Of a stretch of DNA of 64,000 nt, positions 1 to 8,572 are shown piece after piece. Positions within the stretch are counted from its first letter, which is position 1, and every line of letters begins with the position of its first letter. The DNA lies in NCBI RefSeq assembly GCF_019737615.1, contig NZ_JAHKKS010000015.1:1-64000 (forward strand), in the 5' to 3' direction. The notes under the pieces were generated by a model. The model was not told the origin of the DNA, did no database searches, and saw only the letters and a program-made list of their open reading frames with translations. Source of the stretch: Sphingobium xanthum. Lineage in GTDB: Bacteria > Pseudomonadota > Alphaproteobacteria > Sphingomonadales > Sphingomonadaceae. Made by a program: the position numbers and the translations under genes.

Positions 1-1
1 G

Positions 2-115
2 CGCATGTTCTGTCGCTTCAAAGACTGGCGACGCATCGCCACCCGCTTCGATCGCAACCTCAAAAACTTCATGGGAGCCATCTGCATCGCCGCTGCCGTC
101 ATCTGGTGGCTGTAG
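2..115 (+). mobile_element. 3' end of an IS5-family transposase (partial)
   Basis: The reading frame enters from the left edge and ends at TAG 113-115, giving 37 residues. The ending contains FKDWRRIATRFDRN, NFMGAICIAA and VIWWL, the C-terminal signature of IS5-group DDE transposases (known family feature). The right end of the element probably lies near the CTAG at about 129-132, since IS427-type members favour such targets; this is inference because the left end is off the window. The neighbouring lipoprotein gene on the other strand ends inside this sequence. Confidence 0.75.
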
Positions 116-464
116 TGAGTCCGGACCCTAGCTTTCCCGATCCGTCGAATAGCCATGCAGTCTCTACCTGAGTCTGCATTCTGTCATTAGCTTTGGCTAC
201 CACAGCCAGTCTACTTTGCCCACCTTGGTCCACGCAACCGTCAGCAAAGAAGTGCGCTTCACCGCGCTTGTACCTATTGTCATCACGATGCCAAACACGC
301 CAATGCCTAGCTTTGGCTGCAGCTTCAAATTCGGCAACCGTTGAGCCGAGAGGGACAATTGTTAGCAGCTTTGAAGTCAACTCTGCTTCACTCGGCCAAG
401 AAACCACGGCTCGGCAGCCGACCAGCGCAAGGAGAAGCAGCGAAATTGTGACCAATCTGATCAT
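99..464 (-). CDS. small lipoprotein of unknown function, 3' end altered by IS
   Basis: 121 residues. The N-terminus MIRLVTISLLLLALVGC is a lipoprotein signal peptide with lipobox LVGC, so the product should be lipid-anchored. The mature part is short and polar and I do not recognise a family. The last nine or so residues (GSGLTTATR) are read out of the adjacent IS5-type end, and the stop codon lies within the transposase frame. The native C-terminus was therefore probably replaced or clipped by the insertion. Function unknown. Confidence 0.6.
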   Translation of the reverse strand: MIRLVTISLLLLALVGCRAVVSWPSEAELTSKLLTIVPLGSTVAEFEAAAKARHWRVWHRDDNRYKRGEAHFFADGCVDQGGQSRLAVVAKANDRMQTQVETAWLFDGSGKLGSGLTTATR

Positions 465-628
465 GGCGACAAAACTAGTGCTGGCGCAACACCCTCGTCA
501 ACGTCCGCTTGCCACCCCAAATCAGTCGTCGCGACAGGACCGGATCCGTCCGTGCGGGCAAGACCATGTTCTGCTTGGATCAAACCACGGCAATCCCTCA
601 GGAGTGCCGTTACAACCTGTTCGGGAGC

Positions 629-2203
629 TCAGCGCGTGCGCGCAGTTCCGCCGCCGGCCTGTGTCGGCTCGGCAGCCGCCGTCGCGACCGGTGCCGCCAC
701 AGCCTTGCTGAAGCCCACCGGCAGGCGCTTCAAGTCCGCGAGACGCGAGCGGAACGCCGACAGCGCTGCGCCGGAAAGCTGGGCGACCTGCGTGAACTTG
801 ATCGAGGTCGGATTGACCGTCGCGCCGCCGCGATAGAGCTCATAGTGGAGGTGGGGGCCGGTCGAGAGTCCGGTCGAGCCGACATAGCCGATCACCTGGC
901 CGCGCCGGACCATCTGGCCGGAGGCGACCGCGATGCGGCTCATATGCGCATAGCCCGAGCCGATGCCCCCAGCATGTTGCAGCCGGACGAATTTGCCATG
1001 TCCGCCGTGCCAGCCGGCATAGGTCACGCGGCCGTCCGTCACGGCGTAAATGGGTGAGCCGTAAGCGGCTGCGAAATCGACGCCGGCGTGCATGCGCCGA
1101 TAACCCAGCACCGGGTGGAAGCGCTGGCCATAGCTGGAACTCATGCGGCCGGAGACAGGCGCCGCCAGCACGCCGCGCGTCTCGCCCACGCCGGATGCTT
1201 CGAACCATTGCTGGCGGCCATCCTGCGTCCACTTCAGCATGTTGATGTCCTTGCCCCGCGCGCGGTCGAGGCCGGCGAAGAGCAGCTGCCCGACTTCGGC
1301 CTCGCCGGTGGCGGCGCGGCGATGCGCGACGATGATGTCGAACTGGTCGTCGGAGCCGACGTCCGAGCCCACGTTGAGGCGCGTGGCGAGCACCTTGAGA
1401 TAGGCCTGGATGCTGGAGGGATCGGCGCCGGCCGCGCGGGCCGCGCGATAGAGGCTGCCGCCGACCTGACCGCGAATGCGCAGCGGTGTGTTGTCCACGG
1501 CGATCGGGATCCGGGTCAGCGTGAGCGCGTCGCCCTGCCGGTTGATCTCCAGCGCAAGCTCGAGCCGCGCACGTACCGTCAGCCGGTCGAGCGGTCGCGC
1601 GACATTGCGATTGGGACGGCGGCCAAGGATCATGTGGACCCGCGTGCCCGCGGCAATGGAATCCGGATCGACCGCTTCGCCGATCAGCGAGAGCACGGCC
1701 CTGGCATCGCGATCACTGACGCCGGAGCGGGAGAGGGTGTGTGCAAAGCTGTCACCGGTGCCGAGGCCCGCGTCGAGCTCGATCTGCGGACGCTCGGGGG
1801 TTTCGGTAAGCGGCGCGACCGCGTCGGTCGGCCCCATGCGCAGGCCGCTGTCGCCGCCGAGCGCAGAAGCGCTGATCATCTGCGAGCGATACTGGTCGAG
1901 TTGATTGCTGGTGAGCGGACCGGGCACGGCTCCTGGGATCGCGACGACGCCCGGCGCGAGCATGACTGTCGTGGCGCACAACGAAAGGCAAGTGAGGAGA
2001 CCGCGCCACCAGATGCGGCTGCCGATATTATGGGCGAGATCGGGTGTGAGATCGACCGTCTGTGCCCACTCGCCGATGCGCTCGCGCAGCGTGGCGGGCG
2101 CGGCGATGGTTCCGCGCGTGCCGAAGGTCGGCACCGGGCTGTTCAGCCACAAGGTTGCCGTGCTGTCCCCATGGGCCGGGTTGAACTCGATCTTCTGGTA
2201 CAC
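629..2203 (-). CDS. M23 family peptidoglycan DD-metallopeptidase
   Basis: About 524 residues from the chosen GTG at 2203; an in-frame GTG at 2236 would add 11 residues but has no visible ribosome site. One membrane segment (residues ~60-85) anchors a large periplasmic part. The C-terminal LytM/M23 domain carries the zinc ligands: HAGVDF (H and D), and GPHLHYE near residue 455. This family cleaves peptide cross-bridges in peptidoglycan. The central region (residues ~140-330) is the conserved linker common in alphaproteobacterial homologues. It is divergent from the helicase gene on its right; the 223 bp between them hold no other gene. Role in wall remodelling is from family knowledge. Confidence 0.88.
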   Translation of the reverse strand: MYQKIEFNPAHGDSTATLWLNSPVPTFGTRGTIAAPATLRERIGEWAQTVDLTPDLAHNIGSRIWWRGLLTCLSLCATTVMLAPGVVAIPGAVPGPLTSNQLDQYRSQMISASALGGDSGLRMGPTDAVAPLTETPERPQIELDAGLGTGDSFAHTLSRSGVSDRDARAVLSLIGEAVDPDSIAAGTRVHMILGRRPNRNVARPLDRLTVRARLELALEINRQGDALTLTRIPIAVDNTPLRIRGQVGGSLYRAARAAGADPSSIQAYLKVLATRLNVGSDVGSDDQFDIIVAHRRAATGEAEVGQLLFAGLDRARGKDINMLKWTQDGRQQWFEASGVGETRGVLAAPVSGRMSSSYGQRFHPVLGYRRMHAGVDFAAAYGSPIYAVTDGRVTYAGWHGGHGKFVRLQHAGGIGSGYAHMSRIAVASGQMVRRGQVIGYVGSTGLSTGPHLHYELYRGGATVNPTSIKFTQVAQLSGAALSAFRSRLADLKRLPVGFSKAVAAPVATAAAEPTQAGGGTARTR

Positions 2204-2426
2204 TGAAATTGTCGCCCCCGAAGGCTTCCTTCGCACGGCCGGTCGCGCTTTTCCGCCAGCCTTGGCGCGATTGTTTGTGAAATGAATTGGTTAAAGTCAA
2301 ACTAACACGGCATGGCGCCTCCCGTGCGTGCGGCGAGATGTGCGTGGGTGTCGGTCGAGCGCGCGCAGAACGGGAAATTTGTGTCGCTTCGGGATTTGCG
2401 CCTTGTCCCGGGCGCCGCCGCGCTCC

Positions 2427-5207
2427 ATGTCCTTGCGGACTATGGCGAGCCGTGCTCATGCTGCCCTGAAGGCCGTGCTCGGGCCGACCAACACCGGCAA
2501 GACGCATCTCGCGATCGAGCGCATGTGCGGTCACTCCAGCGGCCTCATGGGCTTCCCGCTGCGCCTGCTCGCCCGCGAGGTCTATGACCGGGTCTGCCGC
2601 ATCAAGGGATCGGATCAGGTCGCGCTGCTGACCGGCGAGGAGCGGATCGCGCCGCCCAATGCCCGCTATGTGATGGCGACGGCGGAGGCGATGCCGGTGC
2701 GCGGCGGCTTCGGCGCATTCAGCGATTTCGCCTTCGTCGGCGTGGACGAGATCCAGCTCGCCGCCGATCCGGAGCGTGGTCATATCTTTACCGATCGGCT
2801 GCTGCATGCGCGCGGGCGGGAGGAAACCATGCTGCTCGGCTCGGCCAGCATGGCGCCGCTGGTGCGCAGCCTCGTGCCGGATACGGAAGTCATCTCGCGC
2901 CCGCGCTTCTCGACCTTGCGTTATGCTGGTTCCGCCAAGCTCTCGCGCCTGCCCAAGCGCTCGGCCGTCGTCGCCTTCTCCGTGGAGGAAGTCTATCGCG
3001 TGGCAGAAATGCTGCGGCGGCATCGCGGCGGCGCGGCCGTCGTCATGGGCGCGCTCAGCCCGACGACGCGCAATGCGCAGGTCGCGATGTTCGAAGCAGG
3101 CGAGGTCGATTATCTCGTCGCGACCGACGCGATCGGCATGGGGCTCAATCTCAATGTCGATCATGTCGCCTTCGCGTCGCTGCGCAAATTCGACGGGCAG
3201 CGCACGCGCCGCCTGACCGTCGCCGAGATGGCGCAGATCGCCGGGCGCGCCGGGCGTCACCAGAAGGACGGCACGTTTGGCGATATCGGCGCGTCGGATG
3301 GCCCGCCGGCCTTCACCGCCGAGGAAGTCGAGCGGATCGAGGAGCATAGGTTCGACCGGATCGACCAGATCTTCTGGCGCGAGGCCGATCTGCCGATGGA
3401 CGATGTCGATACGCTGATCGAGGCGCTGGAGGAGCGGCCGCATGAGCCGGGTCTGCGCGCAGCCCCCGAGGCGATCGATCTTGCCGTGCTCAAATATCTC
3501 GCCGATCTGCCGGACGTGCGCGAGCGGGCGCGCGGGCCGTGGCAAGTCGCGCGGCTCTGGGCGGCCTGCTCGGTGCCCGATTTCCAGAAGCTCGGCCTGG
3601 AGCATCATGCCCGCACCATTCATCGGCTCTGGACCTGGCTTAGCCAGGGCAATGGCCATATCCCGCAGGACTGGTTCGCGGGCCAGCTGGCCCGGCTCGA
3701 TAATGTGCAGGGCGATGTCGACGCGCTGGCCGGGCGAATCGCGGCGGTGCGCATCTGGGCCTATGTTGCGCAGCGCGACGACTGGCTTGCCCAGCCCGCC
3801 GAAATGGCGGCGCGGGCCCACGCGCTGGAGGAGCGGCTGTCCGATGCACTGCACGGCGCGCTGCGCCAGCGCTTCGTGGATCGGCGAACGTCCGCTTTGC
3901 TGCGGCAGGCCGGGGACCAGCATGCGCTTTTGGCAGTGGACGTGGACAGCACCGGCAATGTAACAGTCGACGGATACAAGATCGGAACGCTGAAGGGTTT
4001 TCGCTTTGCTGTCGACCCATTGGCGCGCGCGAATGAAAAGCGGCTGCTTCTGGCCGCTGCCGAACGGAGACTGGGTGCACATTTGAACGAGATGGCGCAG
4101 GCATTGCTGGCAGTGGACGACAAGGCGTTCAGCTTCGCCAGCCCTCCGGGCGGAGACGCTCAGATCATCTGGAACGGGCATCCGGTGGCGACGCTGAAGG
4201 CGGGCCAGCGCCTGCTCGCGCCCGAACTGGTGCTTGATGCCGGACTATCCGGCCTGGCGCCCGAAATCCAGCAGGGCGTGCGCGAGCGGCTCGGCGTCTG
4301 GATCAGGGGCCAGTTCGATCGGCACGTTCCGGCCTTGCTCAAGATGGAAGCGGGTGCGACCGATCCGGCGCTGCCCCCGTCCGTGCGTGCCGTGCTGGCG
4401 CAACTCGCCGATGCGGGCGGCATCATGCCGCGCACGCAGCTCGACGAGGCGCTCGGCCAGGTCGCCAAGGAAGACCGCGCGCATCTGCGCAGGGCGGGCG
4501 TCGTCATCGGCGTCATGGACCTTTATCATCCCGGCCTCATGAAGCCTGCCGCCGCGCAATGGCGCATGGCGCTGCTGTCGCTGAAGCGCGCCAAGCCACT
4601 GGTCGCGCTTCCCGCCGCCGGCGCGGTGTTGCTGCCCGCGAGCGAGGAGCTGGACGAGATCGGCGCGGGCATTGCCGGCTTCCGCAAGCTCGGCGAGTCC
4701 TGGCTGCGGCTCGACATGGCCGAGCGGCTGGCACGCGGCGCGCATGAGGCGATCGCCGCCGGCAAGCCCTATGGCGCCGACGATGCGACGATCGTGTCGA
4801 TCGGCCTCAACGAGGCGAGCTTCCTCGATCTCATGCGCCAGGCCGGCTTCCGTCCCGTCGCCGATGCGGCCGAGGGTGCGCCCAACTGGCAATTCCGCGG
4901 ACGTCCCAAGCAGCGCCCGCCGCGTCCCGAAGGCGAGCAGCGCCGCCGTCGTCCGCAGGGCGACCGGGCCCAGCAGGGCGATCGTCCGCCGCGCGGCGAC
5001 CGGCCGGAGCGTCAGGGCCGGCCCGACCGGCCGAAAGGCGACCGTCCGCCGCGCGACGACAAGCGCCCGGATCGTAAGGCCGATCGCAAACCGCGCCCGC
5101 AGGATCGCGACCGGGATCGGGATCGCGGCCCGCGCGAGCCGCGCCAGATCGTCGCCACCGGCAAGGCACTGGCGGGGCTCGGCGCCCTGTTCGGCCGGGA
5201 GGAATAG
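2427..5207 (+). CDS. SUV3-like superfamily 2 RNA helicase
   Basis: 926 residues from ATG 2427; an ATG at 2442 is also possible, while the open frame upstream to 2328 looks non-coding. Walker A is GPTNTGKTHLA, Walker B DEIQ, motif III GSASM, motif V ATDAIGMGLNL and motif VI QIAGRAGRH, the order and spelling of Suv3-type helicases (mitochondrial degradosome family). A Suv3 C-terminal region follows. The last ~110 residues are a low-complexity tail rich in Arg, Asp, Pro and Lys (repeats such as GDRPPRGDRPE), probably RNA-binding and disordered. Role in RNA turnover is inferred from the family. An S4-domain RNA-binding gene follows after 42 bp, suggesting a shared transcript. Confidence 0.88.
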   Translation: MSLRTMASRAHAALKAVLGPTNTGKTHLAIERMCGHSSGLMGFPLRLLAREVYDRVCRIKGSDQVALLTGEERIAPPNARYVMATAEAMPVRGGFGAFSDFAFVGVDEIQLAADPERGHIFTDRLLHARGREETMLLGSASMAPLVRSLVPDTEVISRPRFSTLRYAGSAKLSRLPKRSAVVAFSVEEVYRVAEMLRRHRGGAAVVMGALSPTTRNAQVAMFEAGEVDYLVATDAIGMGLNLNVDHVAFASLRKFDGQRTRRLTVAEMAQIAGRAGRHQKDGTFGDIGASDGPPAFTAEEVERIEEHRFDRIDQIFWREADLPMDDVDTLIEALEERPHEPGLRAAPEAIDLAVLKYLADLPDVRERARGPWQVARLWAACSVPDFQKLGLEHHARTIHRLWTWLSQGNGHIPQDWFAGQLARLDNVQGDVDALAGRIAAVRIWAYVAQRDDWLAQPAEMAARAHALEERLSDALHGALRQRFVDRRTSALLRQAGDQHALLAVDVDSTGNVTVDGYKIGTLKGFRFAVDPLARANEKRLLLAAAERRLGAHLNEMAQALLAVDDKAFSFASPPGGDAQIIWNGHPVATLKAGQRLLAPELVLDAGLSGLAPEIQQGVRERLGVWIRGQFDRHVPALLKMEAGATDPALPPSVRAVLAQLADAGGIMPRTQLDEALGQVAKEDRAHLRRAGVVIGVMDLYHPGLMKPAAAQWRMALLSLKRAKPLVALPAAGAVLLPASEELDEIGAGIAGFRKLGESWLRLDMAERLARGAHEAIAAGKPYGADDATIVSIGLNEASFLDLMRQAGFRPVADAAEGAPNWQFRGRPKQRPPRPEGEQRRRRPQGDRAQQGDRPPRGDRPERQGRPDRPKGDRPPRDDKRPDRKADRKPRPQDRDRDRDRGPREPRQIVATGKALAGLGALFGREE

Positions 5208-5249
5208 TCTCTGGCGGGGGGGAGCGGCGCGGCCACACCCGGTAGCGGG

Positions 5250-5555
5250 ATGGGGCACGGGCCGAGCTTGCGGCTCGACAAATATCTCTGGTTCGTGCGC
5301 CTCGCGCCCAATCGATCGAGCGCGCAGGCGCTGGCCGAGCGCGGCATCATCCGGCTGAACGGCCGCCGCGTCGAGCGCTCGCACACGCCCGTGCGCATCG
5401 GCGATCTCATCACTCTGCCGCAAGGCAATGTCATCCGCGTCATCCGCGTCGAGAAGCTGCCGGACCGGCGCGGCCCGGCCAGCGAGGCGCAGCTCTGCTA
5501 CAGCGCGATCACGCCCGGCAGTGCGCCCGCGCCACAGGCCGAGGGCGAAAGCTGA
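5250..5555 (+). CDS. S4-domain RNA-binding protein (HslR/Hsp15-like)
   Basis: 101 residues. The S4 fold is visible in LRLDKYLWFVRLAPNRSSA and in AERGIIRLNGRRV with R-x-H-TPVRIGD, as in Hsp15, which binds free 50S subunits carrying stalled peptidyl-tRNA (E. coli knowledge). The C-terminus is short and acidic. It lies 42 bp after the helicase gene on the same strand, so co-transcription is likely. The start has a poor ribosome site; no better in-frame start is seen before the S4 core. Confidence 0.82.
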   Translation: MGHGPSLRLDKYLWFVRLAPNRSSAQALAERGIIRLNGRRVERSHTPVRIGDLITLPQGNVIRVIRVEKLPDRRGPASEAQLCYSAITPGSAPAPQAEGES

Positions 5556-5582
5556 GCTAGGCGCGCGCATAGCCCTTGCCTG

Positions 5583-5611
5583 TTGACGCTCGCGCACGCC
5601 GGGCATATCGC
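5583..5611 (+). promoter_or_regulatory. candidate sigma-70-type promoter of fdxA
   Basis: TTGACG at 5583-5588, a 17-bp spacer and TATCGC at 5606-5611. Transcription would start near 5618, leaving a ~20-nt leader before the ATG at 5640. The -35 is strong and the -10 weak; prediction by eye only. Confidence 0.4.
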
Positions 5612-5639
5612 GAGCGCGAATTTAACAGGGAAGACTGCC

Positions 5640-5978
5640 ATGACCTATGTCGTGACCGACGCGTGCATCCGCTGCAAATATATGGACTGCGTCGAGGTCT
5701 GTCCGGTCGACTGCTTCTATGAAGGCGAGAACATGCTCGTCATCAACCCGAACGAGTGCATCGACTGCGGCGTGTGCGAGCCCGAGTGCCCGGCCGAAGC
5801 GATCCTGCCCGATACCGAGGGCGGTCTCGAGCAGTGGATGGAGCTCAACGCCAAATATTCCGCCGAATGGCCGAACATCACCACCAAGGGCGAACAGCCT
5901 GCCGATGCCGACGAGCATAAGGGCGAAGAGGGCAAGTTCGACAAATATTTCTCTGCCGAGCCCGGCTCCGGCAACTGA
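5640..5978 (+). CDS. fdxA: FdxA-type bis-cluster ferredoxin
   Basis: 112 residues from ATG 5640 with an upstream AGGGAAG ribosome site. Cysteines lie in [17 protein letters not shown] and [12 protein letters not shown], the pattern of 7Fe-type ([3Fe-4S][4Fe-4S]) bacterial ferredoxins. A C-terminal extension of ~50 residues is typical of the alphaproteobacterial FdxA group. It is a small soluble electron carrier. It is followed by a GC hairpin and then carD, an arrangement frequently seen in alphaproteobacteria. Confidence 0.93.
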   Translation: MTYVVTDACIRCKYMDCVEVCPVDCFYEGENMLVINPNECIDCGVCEPECPAEAILPDTEGGLEQWMELNAKYSAEWPNITTKGEQPADADEHKGEEGKFDKYFSAEPGSGN

Positions 5979-6357
5979 CGGTTCGTCGCGTTAACCGCGC
6001 GCGTTCACGCGCGGTTCAGCGGCAATTCAATATACTACGGACAAAGGAGTCGCTATCGCATGACGCGGCTCCCTCGGCTCATTGAAGCCGGTCGGAGAGT
6101 ATGTGTGGGCTGCCATTGCTGTCGCCCAACGCCACCTATGGTGGTCTGAGATGCAAACAAACGCAACATACCAGTGGTTGCACATTTAGCAGGCTGGTAA
6201 TTTTGTTACGAATCTGTTAACAGACGATGGAAGCGGCATCCCGCGCCGCTCTGGAGTGATTGCGCATGGCCTACGGCTGGCACCGGATCGACACAATAGC
6301 GACGAGTGCCCCGCAATTCAGCCATCATAGTCCAAAGATAAAGAAAGGTTCGCAAGC
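5979..6357. other. 379-bp intergenic region between fdxA and carD
   Basis: Contains a hairpin just after fdxA: AACCGCGCG (5993-6001) pairs with CGCGCGGTT (6008-6016), without a T-run, so it is at best a weak terminator. The AT-richer stretch 6180-6235 is the likely carD promoter area, but I could not assign convincing boxes. I see no open frame with a ribosome site and no RNA gene that I recognise. Confidence 0.5.
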
Positions 6358-6888
6358 ATGGCTGCAAAAGCGCTGTCCTTCGACGTCGGCGATTACGTTG
6401 TTTATCCCAAGCACGGCGTAGGTCGGGTCATCGAGCTGCAGAGCCAGAAGATCGCCGGCATTGATCTGGAACTCTATGTGCTCCGCTTTGAAAAGGAGCG
6501 CATGACGCTTCGCGTGCCTACCAACAAGGCCGAGAGCGTCGGCATGCGCAAGCTGTCTTCGGACAAGACGCTTGGCGAGGCGCTTGAGACGCTCAAGGGC
6601 AAGCCCAAGGTCAAGCGCACCATGTGGTCGCGCCGCGCTCAGGAATATGAAGCGAAGATCAACTCGGGCGACCTCGTGTCGATCGCCGAAGTGACGCGCG
6701 ACCTGTTCCGTGCCGACGATCAGCCCGAGCAGAGCTATTCGGAGCGCCAGATTTTCGAGGCCGCTTCCAGCCGTCTCGCCCGCGAGCTGGCCGCGATGGA
6801 AGAGGTCGATGAGCAGACCGCGCTCAAGAAGATCCTGCACATCCTCAACGAGGCCGCGCCGAAATATGCGAAGCTCGCCGCCGAGTAA
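6358..6888 (+). CDS. carD: CarD-family transcriptional regulator
   Basis: 176 residues. The N-terminal Tudor-like RNA-polymerase-interaction domain is seen in FDVGDYVVYPKHGVGRV, followed by the helical CarD C-terminal domain (LARELAAMEEVDEQTALKKIL). CarD proteins bind the RNA polymerase beta subunit and stabilise the open promoter complex, notably at rRNA promoters; this is known for mycobacterial and Caulobacter homologues. AAAGAAAGG upstream of the ATG serves as ribosome site. Its own terminator follows at once, so it is probably monocistronic. Confidence 0.95.
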   Translation: MAAKALSFDVGDYVVYPKHGVGRVIELQSQKIAGIDLELYVLRFEKERMTLRVPTNKAESVGMRKLSSDKTLGEALETLKGKPKVKRTMWSRRAQEYEAKINSGDLVSIAEVTRDLFRADDQPEQSYSERQIFEAASSRLARELAAMEEVDEQTALKKILHILNEAAPKYAKLAAE

Positions 6889-6921
6889 TCGTCGCTTCCA
6901 GAGCTGATACAATGATATAGG

Positions 6922-6950
6922 GGCGGCGCCGCGAGGTGCCGCCCTTCTCG
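6922..6950 (+). terminator. rho-independent terminator of carD
   Basis: GGGCGGCGCC (6922-6931) pairs with GGTGCCGCCC (6936-6945) around a 4-nt loop and is followed by TTCTCGTTT. Confidence 0.7.
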
Positions 6951-6988
6951 TTTGTGCGGGCGACGTCGCTGGGTCTGTACATATGGTC

Positions 6989-7030
6989 TTGGCGACCTTG
7001 CCGACCATCTGTATTAGGCCATCAATACAG
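6989..7030 (+). promoter_or_regulatory. promoter with overlapping inverted-repeat operator for the GIN genes
   Basis: TTGGCG (6989-6994), a 17-bp spacer and TATTAG (7012-7017) form a good promoter. An inverted repeat CTGTATT (7009-7015) / AATACAG (7024-7030) covers the -10 and the expected start point near 7024, the usual place for a repressor operator. TGTATT..AATACA half-sites resemble GntR/YtrA-type operators, but the regulator is not identified. Confidence 0.5.
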
Positions 7031-7043
7031 TTTGGAGTGTGGC

Positions 7044-7808
7044 ATGAAAGACAAGACCCGCCTCGCGATCACCGGCGTCGTTGCCGCCGGGGCGCTTGCC
7101 CTGACGGTCGGCGGGCATGGTCTGAATTTCACCTTCGGCGATGATGAAGGCGGCAAGCACGGTGACGACAGCGGCCCGCAGGTCACCCGCACGATCGAGA
7201 ATCTCAAGGGTTTCGACGGCGTCACGCTGACCGGCCCGGACGATGTCGTTGTCACCCACGGCAAGAGCTTCCTCGTCGAGGCGGAAGGGGCGAAAGGCGT
7301 GATTGATCGCCTCAATCTCTTCGTCAAGGATGGCACGCTCCATATCGAACGCAAGCAGAGCGGGAGCTGGCGTGGACGTGACGACGCGACCGTGCGCGTG
7401 ACCTTGCCCGCGATCCAGCGCGTGAGGCTCACCGGCCCCGGCGACATGCGGGTCGATCGGCTCGACGGCAAACAGGTGAAGGCGGAGATTACCGGCCCGG
7501 GCAATCTTGCTATCGGCGCGATGGATGCCGAGACGGCCGAACTGGCGCTCACCGGCCCCGGCGATCTCACCGTCTCCGGCCGAACGAAGACCGCGAAGCT
7601 CAGCACGACCGGCCCCGGCGACATCCTCGCGCGCGATCTCGCGACCGAACGCGCTTCGCTCGACCTGATCGGCACCGGCGATATCGATGTGCGCGCCAGC
7701 CAGGGCGCCGACATTTCCATCATCGGCACGGGCGATGCGCGCGTCATCGGCACCGACGCCTGCCGGATCACCAAGACCGGCCCGGGCGACGCACGATGCA
7801 CAAGCTGA
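7044..7808 (+). CDS. GIN-domain (DUF2807) exported protein, first of a tandem pair
   Basis: 254 residues from ATG 7044 with GGAGTG upstream; the open frame extends further up but only this start has a ribosome site and gives an export-like N-terminus (residues 1-25). The protein is a putative auto-transporter-adhesin head domain (GIN/DUF2807): a right-handed beta-helix predicted from repeated TGPGD/TGPGN turns (LTGPGDMRV, ITGPGNLAI, LTGPGDLTV, TTGPGDILA). Probably cell-surface or periplasmic; no enzyme motif. It overlaps the next, related gene by 13 bp, so the two are almost certainly translated together. Confidence 0.8.
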   Translation: MKDKTRLAITGVVAAGALALTVGGHGLNFTFGDDEGGKHGDDSGPQVTRTIENLKGFDGVTLTGPDDVVVTHGKSFLVEAEGAKGVIDRLNLFVKDGTLHIERKQSGSWRGRDDATVRVTLPAIQRVRLTGPGDMRVDRLDGKQVKAEITGPGNLAIGAMDAETAELALTGPGDLTVSGRTKTAKLSTTGPGDILARDLATERASLDLIGTGDIDVRASQGADISIIGTGDARVIGTDACRITKTGPGDARCTS

Positions 7809-8506
7809 TCCCCGCCGCGCTTGCCGTATTGACGGCCTTTGCCGCGCCCGCAAGCGCCGCGACGCGGACCTATATCGTCACCGATTTCGACAATCTGCGC
7901 CTCGAAGCGCCGATCGAGGTCGTGGTCACCAGCGGCCGCGGCGTATCGGCGCGCGGCGAAGGCGATGCCAACACGCTCTCGCGCATCGATCTCGCTGTCT
8001 CGGCCCGCACGCTCACCATCCGGCTCAAGCCCTCACCCTACGAGGCCCGGCGCGATCGAAACGATGGTCCGGCGAAACTGTTCGTCAGCGTCCCCGTGCT
8101 GCGCCATCTCCAGCTTGCCGGCGCCGGCTCGCTCAAGGTCAGTGGCGGGCTCGACAAGCTGCAGGCCGAAATACTTGCCTCGGGCAGCGGCAGCGTCGCC
8201 GTGAGCGACATCGCGACGGACCGGCTGGGCGTCGTCCAGACCGGCTCGGGCGCCATCGCGATCACCGGCAAAGCCAAGCGGCTGGACATCCATGTCGCGG
8301 GCAGCGGCGCGCTTGCCGCCGGCGCGCTGGCATCGAGCGATCTCGGCGTCCTGCTCGAAGGCTCGGCCACGATCGAGGCCGCGGCGGACCGCAGCGCCAA
8401 GATCCTGGCGACGGGACCCGGCAGCGTCACCGTAGCCGGCAAGGCCGCCTGCACGGTCAGCCGCACCGGCAGCGGCTCGGTGCTTTGCGGCGGGAAGAGC
8501 TACTGA
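7796..8506 (+). CDS. GIN-domain (DUF2807) exported protein, second of a tandem pair
   Basis: 236 residues. A clean signal peptide, MHKLIPAALAVLTAFAAPASA, precedes a beta-helix-type GIN domain with GAGSL, GSGSV, GSGAI and GPGSV turns and a C-terminal Cys pair (AACTVSRTGSGSVLC). It starts 13 bp inside the preceding GIN gene. Domain order matches its neighbour but the turn motif differs (GSGS instead of TGPGD), suggesting an old duplication. Function unknown; surface role inferred. Confidence 0.8.
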   Translation: MHKLIPAALAVLTAFAAPASAATRTYIVTDFDNLRLEAPIEVVVTSGRGVSARGEGDANTLSRIDLAVSARTLTIRLKPSPYEARRDRNDGPAKLFVSVPVLRHLQLAGAGSLKVSGGLDKLQAEILASGSGSVAVSDIATDRLGVVQTGSGAIAITGKAKRLDIHVAGSGALAAGALASSDLGVLLEGSATIEAAADRSAKILATGPGSVTVAGKAACTVSRTGSGSVLCGGKSY

Positions 8507-8572
8507 GCGCGTTTGATGAACTCGTCTCCCAACCTGAAGCGTCACGTTCTAGAGCGGCTGCGGGGGAAGATC

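Noticed and set aside
629..2206. Long plus-strand frames opposite the M23 peptidase gene
   Set aside because: Arg/Ala-rich shadow frames of a GC-rich gene without family motifs or ribosome sites.
2028..4181. 717-codon minus-strand frame across the helicase gene
   Set aside because: Antisense shadow; the plus strand encodes complete helicase motifs.
6040..6180. Possible structured RNA between fdxA and carD
   Set aside because: Some local pairing, but I could not match it to 6S, SRP or any riboswitch and no promoter-terminator frame supports it.
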